Shown one piece after another: positions 13,601 through 25,600 of a stretch of 64,000 nt of DNA (position 1 is its first letter; every line of letters starts with the position of its first letter). Below the pieces are notes generated by a model. It was not told the DNA's origin and made no database searches. It saw only the letters and a list, made by a program, of their open reading frames with translations. This stretch comes from Phoronis australis (Eukaryota > Phoronida > Phoronidae). The stretch spans positions 124,001 to 188,000 of the forward strand of contig NMRA01000415.1 in assembly GCA_002633005.1 (NCBI GenBank), in the 5' to 3' direction. The position numbers and the translations under genes are program-made.

Positions 13601-16600
13601 TATTAATCAAACACTATGGAACCGTTGTCGGCAAAATTTTAACATGTACTTAATGGACATTTTTTGATCGCCAATTGGCAACACAGCAAATCTGCAGTTG
13701 CTGTCGCTAATGATGATGAAAAACACGACTTTTCGAGCACTACTTCATTTCCATTTTTCAAGGGCTGACAACCTTGTTGCAAATAACTCTAGAAACATAA
13801 TAAGTTGTTGAATTTGTTGAGAAATTTGGAAAAAACAGAACTCTGATTTTCGACCCCAGAGCCATAATAAAACAGGTTAGAATAAAACTGACCTGATTTT
13901 TAACTCGAATTCCTTCGTCTGTTTCCTGCTGCCCATTTTCAAATTTTGCTTTGGCTGCGCTTCAAACACAAATGCACTACAATGAAGATGGGAGAGTAGC
14001 CCAGTGATGACATTCTCTTAACAGTCACACATTGAATGATGTTAACAGCAGAGAATTGAAGAATATTTACTCATGGGGCATGATATTTAGCTTAACACTA
14101 ACACGACAAATGTGACCTGTCAAAACTATCGGATTGCCAAACAGGACATGAGGTCGTCAAAGCACGGAAACCCAATGTGCAGTAAATCCTCAAATGATGC
14201 ACAGTTCCCGAAACTCGAAAATGAAAAAAACAAGATAACTGAACTGAAAACTTTGCAAACTGAGCAAAAGTCTGAGTACCTGAATTTGCCCACATGTGTA
14301 TTTTTTCTGTCAAACAGAAAACTAGGAGCATCTTGCGAGCCCAGTGGTGACCAATTTCCACCAAGGGCTCAAAATCCCATGCAGGCTCACCTCAAACTCA
14401 ACTTGAAAGCAAATGATCAGGACAGGGTATCTCTACAATATAGTCATCCACCGACCATTCTGGATTTGATGTAAGATTCCAACTCCTGCTTTGTGACTTC
14501 CTGCAGTATTTTGAGCATGTGCTCAGAAGTGCCTGTGGCGTTTTCGGGAGATTTTAAGATATTTACGGGGTAGCCAAACAAAACCGGAGGTCTAATTGAC
14601 AAACTGAAGGTTGCCAAATTGGGCATGATTAATAAAAATCTCAATAAAATAGATTAGATCCAACCTTGGCACACTTCCATTTAAGATGTTTTTTCTAACC
14701 TTTATTAAGATTGTTCATACATTTGATCAAGCCTTATTGTTCATGACTTACTATTCATACATCTGATTAGGTCTTACTGTACCCACATCTGATAAAGCCT
14801 TCCTGTTCATATCATATTGTTTATAGATCTGATCAAGCCACTGCTCATACCATACTGTTCATACATCTGATCAACGCTCACCTTTCATACACGTGATCAA
14901 GCCTTACTTAAGTTTTATTGTTCATACATCTGTCAAACCTTACAGTTCATACATCTGAACAAGCCATACTGTTCATACACCTGAACAAACCTTACTGTTC
15001 ATACATCTGATAAACTTGTTTATACATCTGATCAAGTATTACTGATCTTACATCTGATCAAGCTACACTGTTCACACATCTGATCAAAACATACTGTTCA
15101 AACATCTGATCAATGCTAACTGTTCATACAATCAAACCTTACTGTGTTATAAGTTGTGTCATCATACGTTCTAGCTGGCTTAATATTTCCAGCACTTCAG
15201 GCTTGTAACCAAGGAACCTTTTTAAAGACAATAACAGATCCGCAAAGCCCTCAAATCTGTAACGCAAGGAATTCTCAATAATACAAACAAATTAAAAAAA
15301 AAAAACAAGGGAGGCAACAAATGAAATGCATGTGAATGACTTATGTGCACGAACCACTGAATCAAGGAAGGGAACTGTTCATTAATTATAAATACAAAGT
15401 CCGCAAAATTAAACACATCATGTGAGCAATAAAATCAGGCAAATGAACAGCAAAATGCATTGCATACATAGTAATCCCAACACACAGATCAATTGTTACT
15501 GGTAGGTTAAATAAGCTGGGAGTCAATCGTGTTCACAGGAAACGGTAATAAAAAAATAAGGGGTGCTCATTTTTAAAGAAATTTCCACAGTAGTTTGATC
15601 CATCTGAAAATCAATATAACATGATTGTGCAGGTTCTCCGCAGACATCAGGAAAAAAGTTCAAGAAGATCCATTAAGAAATTGGAAGATATTAACTCAAA
15701 GGTCAATGCAATAATTTGCCACTAGGGTGCACCACAGTAGCCAGATCCGTCCAAAAATCCACACCGACCGTTCTTTCCTCAATAGGAACACGTACACGTA
15801 AGCTTCGTTTCAAGAAGACACATCAAAGAACAACCATTATGTAAGTTTTAAAATGTCTCATCTTAGACAGACATAGTGTCACATCTATCAGAAAAACATT
15901 TTGAAAGTAATGGCAATGCGACTGGAGACTTTAATATGACATCGTTAGTTTGACTGCCATGTGAGGGATTATTTCTGGATGAAATTGACTTCTTACACAT
16001 TCCATTAATTTTGTGATTCCATTGCAAATCGACACGGCTTGCCATTGTCCGACAGACTAAAAATCACAACCGGTTATTGTACCAGTCAAAGAAGTTCACA
16101 TGACCCTGCCACTTCTAGACTGAGATTTAGTTCCACCAGTACAGACAGGTTGAATTTACAGGGATAGCAGATCCGAATCCATGCTGAGACTGCACTCCGA
16201 AAATCCCCTTTCTTGCTGACCACGTTCAAATAACTAAACTTGGCTTTGGCCAATCAACAGGAATTAACGAATTTCTGTCATCCAGCTGTATAACAAAAAA
16301 AGTGTTTAAAGTATATTAATTGCTCTGTGACCTTCAACAACTTTCAAAAATTTGGAGAACCAAAACTCATTGTCAAGTCTGCAAAAAAGGGAAGTCAAAA
16401 CTTACACACCATACAGCAAAAACAACTACTGTCTGTGACACAGTCAGTATGTGCTTTAGTTAAATCCTGCTTTTATTACTCAAAGTGAGGTGCCACTGGT
16501 GCAGATTAGCATAGGCAGGAAGACGACTGACTATCGAAGTTCCCAACAGGAGGTTTAGTGTCCTTTTAAGCATGCTTTATTAATAATATACTACACCTAC

Positions 16601-19600
16601 TCTTTCTGCATTGGGTTGAGATTGGGCGGTGGCTCTTCTGTGATGTACTGTTGAAGCTGCTGGACTCTCTTCCAGATGGTGATGGCCTGGACGAGCTTTT
16701 GGCAAATGTCTTTGGAAGCAGCAACAAGATTGCCTGGTGTTGACTGGTCACACTGATCAGACGGGAGAAAACAACACATTCACAGTTATTTATAGTACAA
16801 GGTCCAACATTAACAAGATGACTGGGCCTACATAATTTCTAACACATTGGCCAACACGAACAAAAACTGCTTGGTGTAGACCTGTAAACAAACATAATGG
16901 ATCTAACTTGAACTGATTGCTGGCTAGGATAATTTTAGGAGTGCCCCTCGTCAACTAAAATTGTGTCGCATTTATGCCTTATTTTAGTCAGGTGATTTAT
17001 GACAAATAAATACACATCAAAAAGCTTACAAATATTTTGGGTGACCTTAAATGTGGATTTACGTGTTTGGTTAAAGTATTGCATTTAGATCAATTTCTAA
17101 TCACCACAAAACATAATAATTGCAAGTGGAATCACACAATGTTAAAATGCCGACCCCCAAAATATGAATCAAAAAGCAAACAAAGTACAAGACATGGCCC
17201 AAAGCTCCTCCGAACTCGCCCATAGATTTGAGTCATAGCCACATTTTTTTTACTGAGGCATACATTGGCAAGTAAAATTAAAGTCGTGGTCCCACAAATA
17301 TTTTGTAGAGAAACATCCGCCCATGACCTAAACGGAGCGTTGCAAGAAAATGGCATTGGCTTTCCACACACTTTCTACACAAAATCAGGTCTTGTCCAAA
17401 GCAATAAACCATAATCATAGAGCATGACAATTTGAGAACGCAAAATAAACAAGAGCAACCGAGAGCGTTGAAATGCGCCCACAACTGCACATTATGCGGT
17501 ATCCTTCTAGGGTTGTTTTTTGGTACCATAAAGTGGCCAGTAGACGGCATATATGTAGTATGTTGTACTTTCCAAAATGGAAAGGCATGGTCATTGTCTC
17601 CTCAATAGGCTAGGGGCAAAATGTGAGTGATCTTCATAAGCACATCCTATACATCAGTTGCTTAAAACACCACAGAAACATAGAATTAAAAACAAATTTA
17701 CCAACATACGAGATTAGCACAGCATTAGAATGCCAGAAACAAATTTCTACTTGGAACTTTTCCTTCATAGTCACGAAGTAACACAAACACCTGAAGACCT
17801 ATAAAAATGCAGAGGTCAATGTAAAACACTTAAATTGCCACTAGAGGCATACCGGTAGTCAGAATCATCCTAAAGCCGTCATCGTGCGTTGTCAACGGTT
17901 TGGGAGATACAGCGGCTGCCATGGGCGCAAGAAAACTGCCACTAGGAGGCGCCACAGTAATCAAAGTCATGAGAAATTCAGCGTCAACCGTCCTCTTCAT
18001 AGTAAGAACATACATGCCAATTTCCACAATCATACTTAGAGAGGTTTGGTTGATAGAGGGGTGGACGCCAAAAAAACAGACTCAAAAACAGTAAAAATGG
18101 CCACTGGGTGTCGCAAACTAGGTTGAATCCATCCCAAAACGGGAGGATAGCGTCATCGCACGAATAGGTACCTACATACCAAATTTCATGAAAATCCGTT
18201 AAGGACTTGTGAAGATACAGAGGTAAACGTAAAAAAATAAAATTGCCACTAGGGAGCACACTGGTAGGTGGATCCGTACAAAGGTCGTCATCGTCTGTTG
18301 TTAACATCATATAAATACACTTATTAAATTTCGTAAAGATCCTGCGAACGGTTTAGGAGATACAGCCATAGGCGCAAAAAAACAAAACTGCCACTAGGAG
18401 GTGCCACAGTAGCCCAAATCGTCTGAAAATCATTGTCAGCTGTCTTCTTTATAGTAAGCAGATACATGCCAATTTTCACAATCATCCTTTGAGCGGTTTG
18501 GTTGATAGAGGGGTGGACCCACAAAAACAGACTCGAAAACACTAAAAATGGCCACTAGGTGGCGCAAACTATGTCGAATCCATCTGAAAACGGGAGGATA
18601 GCGTCATCTCACTAATAGGTGCCTACATACCAAATTTCATGAAAATCCGTTCAGGACTTTTGAAGATACAAAGGTAAGNTCTTTCTGCATTGGGTTGAGA
18701 TTGGGCGGTGGCTCTTCTGTGATGTACTGTTGAAGCTGCTGGACTCTCTTCCAGATGGTGATGGCCTGGACGAGCTTTTGGCAAATGTCTTTGGAAGCAG
18801 CAACAAGATTGCCTGGTGTTGATTGGTCACACTGATCAGACGGGAGAAAACAACCCATTCACAGTTATTTATAGTACAAGGTCTAACATTAACAAGATGA
18901 CTGGGCCTACATAATTTCTAACACATTGGCCAACACGAACAAAAACTGCTTGGTGTAGACCTGTAAAGAAACATAATGGATCTAACTTGAACTGATTGCT
19001 GGCTAGGATAATTTTAGGAGAGTGCCCCTCGTCAACTAAAATTGTGACGCATTTATGCCTTATTTTAGTCAGGTGATTTATGACAAATAAATACACATCA
19101 AAAAGCTTACAAATACTTTGGATGATCTTAAATGTGGATTAATTTTATAAAGTATTACATTTAGATGAATTTCTAATCACCACACAGCATACTAATTGCA
19201 AGTGGAATCACACAATGTTAAAATGCCAACCCCCAAAATATGAATCAAAAAGCAAACAAAGTACAAGACATGGCCCAAAGCTCCTCCGAACTCGCCCATA
19301 GATTTGAGTCATAGCCACATTTTCTTTAAAATGATCCTTACTGAGGCATACATTGACAAGCAAAAAAAAGTCGTGGTCCCACAAATATTTTGTAGAAAAA
19401 CATCCGTCCATGACCTAAACGGAGCTTTGCAAGAAAAATGGCATTGGTTTTCCAAGGGTAAAATTGTACGTTCATACACAAAATCATCATTCATGCATAG
19501 CTCTTGTCCAAAGAAATAAACCATCATAGAGCATGACAATTTGGCTGTTTGAAGTCAGACTTCTAACCTCTGGCTAAAATTGAAAGATAAATAAAGCCAT

Positions 19601-22600
19601 TATAGTCTCTTCTACAAACAGGACCCAGGTTTCACACTGAGATGCATAACCAAAAGTCAGTAATTAAAAAAGGCCCAAGAAATAATAAAAACAAGTTACC
19701 TGACTGGCTCCAAACATTTCCAGAGACTAGAAAATAAATCAACAGAGATTTTTGTTTAAAAGCTTGACTGAAACAAAGGGGTTTAAACAAGTATTGGCTG
19801 ACATAAGGAAGCAAGTAATTTCAATTACATGGATTTTACATAAAACAAATGTCAACTAGATAAATATTCTATACCAAGCAGACAGTTGAAGGCTATCATG
19901 AAAAACACCAGACCTGACATCCGTCTCGTGAAAGTGATCAAGACATCATGCAGACAGAAGTTGGAGTCTTTTAAGTTATCACTTCACAATAGCTCAAAAG
20001 GTTTATCCAAGTAATTATGAGTGCTTCACAGTCAAGAGATAATTTATAGAAATTATCTGTCTATACTAGGAGTTGTGTGTATTCTAAGAGACTTTGCACT
20101 TTTGCGAGATTTAGCTAGTATGTTCAGGCATAGTTGTGCGGCGTTCAAGGCCAAAATTACTGCTTCAAGTCACTGTCATGAAACAGACTAAGGGTCAAAA
20201 CATATTGAAACCATTTACGGCACTTTAAAGTACTGTGCGTGCTTTTTGGGATGTGTAAAATTGCCAAACTCAAACAAACAGGAGACAAATCACGCAAGAG
20301 ACCCAAACCCGCAAATGGACAAAGTGAAACTTAAAGTCAATTTTGCAGTGGTTGACTACAACATGATGTTTGTGTGTAAGTGAGCTTGTGAGTGTGAATA
20401 TGTGTGTTTTTTTCTTGACTTGTTTCTTTTGGTTTACCTTAAGGTGTTGCTGTCAATAAATGTATTAGACAGTTTCCCATTGTTTGATGACAATCCGGTT
20501 TGGTGGGGTTTGAGTGTATTTATACTATGGTAGCAAGAGTTAGGCTACCAGACTCAGGGTTTAATCTACTCAGACTCCAAATACGTGTCTGTTACCACCT
20601 GGGGTTTAGTACACTATTGTCCATGCACCGAAAGAGTTACAAACCCATGACGACCGAAAGATTCATTAGCTACTAATTCGAGAAAAAAATCGAGATATCG
20701 AGTTCAGGTTCGAAAATTTCCCTTAATAACAAAATGGTATTAGACAGTCAGGTATTACAGCATCATGAACCTAGTAAGCAAAGTGAAATGGACTTAGACC
20801 TTAGGCTCTGGTCACCAGAGTTACAGATTCACTAGGAGTGGTGAATCATCTCATGGCAAAACTTGGCAGTTCAGATGTCAACATATGTACTCACAAGTAA
20901 TTCACTTTTCAATTCCTGTGTCTTGACACCACACTCCATTATGATGTCCTCAATTTGCTTCGTGTCCGGAATCAGCCCCTGGAACATAACAACACACGAA
21001 TGTGGTCAATCGACAATTTAGTCACATGAGTGTCATAGCCATACACTCGCAAAATAGATACACTATGTCCGCATTAGTGCTCGTCAAGTTTCACTTTCAA
21101 TGAATTTCCCAGAAGTCATCACTTTGTTGATGATACAGAGCTTGCTGTATAGAATAACGTAAATTTGTCAAATACAGCGTGGTAAGATGCTCAAGTCACC
21201 AATAGGAATTGAGCGCACTTAAAATCTGGGTGCGTTGGTGCATTGCAACAAGGTGCTTATCTACTTTCCCCGTTCAATTAAAAAAAATGTCATAGCATAG
21301 TCAGACCATTGTTTGCGCACGCGTCATGCTCAGGCCATGCCAATTATATTGTTTTTACCCAAACAATTCCAATTCCCGTAGGCTTACTAACTGGACAATG
21401 ACTGTATGATTTTTAAGATACCCAGACAATACGTCTATGTCTCTCAATCAAAATTATGACACCTGTCCACCATCTGTATAGTACCTCATTCAACTTGTTA
21501 ATAATCCGCCTCTCAAACAGCAGACACTCATTCAGTAAGTCACCTAGACTTTTGTTGTTAGGATATCTTTTCTGAAACAAGAGCAAGGCAAAGCACTCAA
21601 ATGTGTCCAAATCAGAGGAGGTCAAATGTGTCGAGCATTTTTGAAAACAAATGACAAGACATGAAATACCAGAACAAAATCAAAAGACCCCCGCACAACA
21701 ATCTTACATTCTCAGAACATCAAAGGCCACAATGTTGATACAATGGGTGATTGTGGATGGGCGGTAATGGGGAAAATGTCCAATTGGCCAAAAACGTGCG
21801 ACACTGTACACCATTAAACTGTAGTTCTTAATTGAATTGCAAAAAAACACATCATAGTAAATTGTCAATCAGCAAACATCCCATTTCCATATTAAGTATG
21901 ACCGGGCCCCAAAGTGAACAAACAGGGAGACAGATGGAGCCGACACAACCAACAGTATGTACAAGAGCAAAGCGGAGCGTTGAAATGCACCCACGAATGC
22001 ATCGCAAATGGTGTGCTTTTAGGGTTGTTTATTTGTATTGTTAGAATGGCTACTAGATGGCTCATAATACGTCGAATCCATCTGAAAACCAAAAAATGAC
22101 ATCGTTTCTTCAAAAGAAAGCCATTTAGGAGCTTTAATAAAAATTCACCGAGGAACTTCAGAGAAACAGAGGAAAACAAAAAAACGAAATTGCCACTAGG
22201 GGGCACAGTGTTCATCTGTCTAAAAGTCGTCATCTTTTCTTGCTAACTTCATACAAATACACGTGCTAAATTTTAATAAAGATCCTGCAGAGGGCTTGGC
22301 AGATACAGGCATGGGTGCAAAAAAAACAAAACCGCCACTAGGAGGCACCACAGTAGTCGAAAACATCAGAAAGTACATATATGCCAACCTTCACAATCGT
22401 CGTTAAAGTGGTTTGGTTGACAAAGGGATGAACGCCACAAAACAAACTCAAGAAAACAAAAAATGGCCACTAGGTGGCGCAAAAAACCTTGTCACAATCC
22501 GAAGATGAATGGCTGGCGTCACATCACTAATGGATGTCTATGTGCCAAATTTTATGGAAATCCGTTGAGTACCTTTGAAGATACAGAGATAAATGTAAAA

Positions 22601-25600
22601 ACTAAAATTGCCACTAGGGGGCACACCGGTGGACTGATCCGTCCAAAAGTCGTCGTTGTCTGTTGTCAACTTTATATAAATACATTTGCTAAATTTGATA
22701 AAGATCCTGTAGAGCGTTTAGGAGATACAGCCATGGGCGCAAAATCAAACAAAACTGTCACAAGGAGGAGCCACAGTAGTTGAAGTCATCGGAAAAACAT
22801 TGTCAACTGTCTTTTTCATAGTAAGACCATACATGTCAATTTTCACAATCATCCTTAAAGTGGTTTAGTTGTTAGAGGGGCGGACGCCAAAAAATGACTC
22901 GAAAATAGTAAAAATGGCCAATAGATGGCACAAAATCCATCGAAACAATCCAAAAACAGGAAGATAGCGTCAATTCATTAATAGATGCCTATGTACCAAA
23001 TTTCATGAAAATTGGTTGAAGACCTTTGAAGATACAGAGGCAAACGTACAAAACTAAAATTGCCACTAGGGGGCCCAGCGGTATTCGAGTCGGTCCAAAA
23101 GTAGTCGCCTTCTGTTGTAGATACCAAAGGAACACACCTGCCAAATTTCAATACGTTCCTGCAAGGGGTTTAGGAGATACAGCCGCGGACGCCATACGCC
23201 AGACGCCCGGACAGATGACGGCAATATGCGACCACATATAAATTATGTGGGCGCATAAAAATGAACAATAGAGGTCACACAACTACCAGTTAGTAAAATG
23301 AACAATAGATGGAGCTCACAAGTAATTAACAGTCCGAAAAACCAGCTAGCGACTGAGACAACTGTGATAACTTTAAATTTATGAAAACCGTCTTTAGTAT
23401 AAATGACAAACAAAAATGACCAAAAATCAATCAAAGATATTCGCATAGCCATAACACGCACAGTATGCTGTTGTTTTAGAGTTTTATGGCCATGCAGGGA
23501 CCATCCTTTCCATTGACCCTTGTCGGTCGCACATTTGATTTCGGCTGATGATTCACATACCTTTAGATATCTGTCAATATTTGAGCATATGAAAACTTCA
23601 TGTTCACTACCCAGGTATCTCTTCAAGTCTTCATATAGTGTGTCCTGGTAAGGGTTCATTTCGGCAGCATTCCTCCTATAGAAGGAAACAATACAGTAAA
23701 TCAGAGACGACAGTGCTCAATACAGAATGTATTTAAGGTTATCTCAAACCTGGCTGTTTTTACAATACGTAACTTCATACATGTATATGACTCGCGAAAC
23801 ACTTTCATTCTTGGTAATTCAAATACGAAATGTAGCGAGAAAAAAGGAATTACCAGAACCACGTTCATTCGCATAGAAATTTGTTTACTACCTGTCTAAG
23901 GTTAAAGGTTACCTAGCTGTCACTCAAATTGAATCCCACTAAACATGCGCACATTCCACAATCCACAGTCCTTTTCATTTACTGAGTCGCCATGAAATTG
24001 AGTGTACATAGCATATGGAAATAAGGGCCCGCCGAAAAGAAGACGAATTTTGATCCAAGAGTGAGTGAGTAAATAGGACAGCTAAGGTTCACAGCGTCAC
24101 CGCACAGCTTCTGGCATCATTAACACAGCAAGCTGTGAAAAAAGATAAAACCGTGCCCAAATTCACTCATTCAAATGATAATCTGGCGTTCCATTGTTTC
24201 AATCACGTGCTCACGGCATGCTTTAACGCCGGTACTCGATGTCTTGATTTCTATTCTCCATTTTGTAGTTGCTTACTCCAATGCACTGTTGATGTGTTTT
24301 AATATGAGCAGTTAAAACTCCTCTCCTGACCTAGTTTCGCTCAAGGCATTGTAAACCAACTTATGAAAAATTTTAAGAGATACATAGGTCAGTTACACAC
24401 TGCACATTCAGTTGACATTTTGAAAGTAACTTTGAGATTTTGATGACTCGTAATTTTATTTGCAGCTTTTTTTCGGCTTCGCCAAATTAACTTAATGATT
24501 TGATCTAAGGAACACGAGTTCTCGAAAAAAAGCTCTGTGAATTTCACTAACAACTTGATTAATTATTCACCAATCTCAAAAACTTTGTTGGGATTTTCCT
24601 TTTAAACATCTAGTTATTGCAAAGCATAAGACAGACGAATACAATTGCTATTTTTTTACAAATTAGTAAAAATACATCACCGGTACGTTACAAACAAAAC
24701 TATGTCCTGAGTAACCGAAAATTCCTAACAGGGTTTTAAGGTAAATTGAGAAAACTGACCAAGGTGTTATTTTGCTATGAATGCACCTGTCTGTAAGATA
24801 AAATTTTGAATAAAAATATAATAACATAATAACAGTAATGGCACATAAATATAAAACATATTATTTTTATGATCAAAATCAAATTCTACAGTATTTCCAG
24901 TTTCACAAATATTTACTTCCAGTAATTACCGAGTCAAAATATTAAGATTCGCAGACGTTCGACAATCAAGCACTACAAACCTGAAGCTGGTAGGTTTAGA
25001 GAAAGGTAGTTTTCAAAAAATTGGACAAAAGTTTCTTAAGAAAATGCAAAATAACCGCACTATACAAATTTCCCACCAGTTTTCAACAACTGCTGAAAAC
25101 TGGCGAGAAACTTCTGTTTCAATGTAATGTTTATCGTTCAGTATGTGGTATAAATAGATTATTACAGTCATGTTCTCAGTCTTTATCCTTCTTATCTAGA
25201 ACCCCCTTGGATTTTGAATTATTGGCCAGGGGTGGGGGGGGGCATTAGCCCCGAGGGCAATAATTCTCCAAAATCCACTCGTGCTCTAGATTACGTGGGA
25301 TTATGACTTCGCAGTGTAATAATCTATATTCAATGAGAAGAAATTTGGTCAACTCTGTAATGACAAACATATATCAGGATGGGGTAACCATATGCCTAGA
25401 GATGTGAAACAGCTAGAACTACACACGCTTTTTATCAACAAAATTCCTCCACATTCCATTATCCTGGTTGCTAGTAGTTACCCTAGTTTTTAATTTCACC
25501 CAACGATAGAGAGTTATATCCACATAAACATTGGCCAACACACATCCTAACACAGCTGGGATCACTAACTGAGGTCATACAGCCACCTCTGACCAGTTTT

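Noticed and set aside
14444-14644. Possible extra STAT exon (frame with EHMLKILQEVTKQELESYIK)
   Set aside because: It looks helical, but no acceptor/donor pair gives the phase 2 entry and exit needed between exons 6 and 7, which fit each other directly.
16601-18831. True tandem exon duplication (mutually exclusive STAT exons)
   Set aside because: Flanking intron is duplicated too, the exon copies differ only silently, the second copy lacks a donor and an N marks the join; allelic stacking explains all of this.
23243-23659. 138-codon minus-strand gene
   Set aside because: Only the first part is real (STAT exon 2); the rest is intron read-through beyond a good donor.
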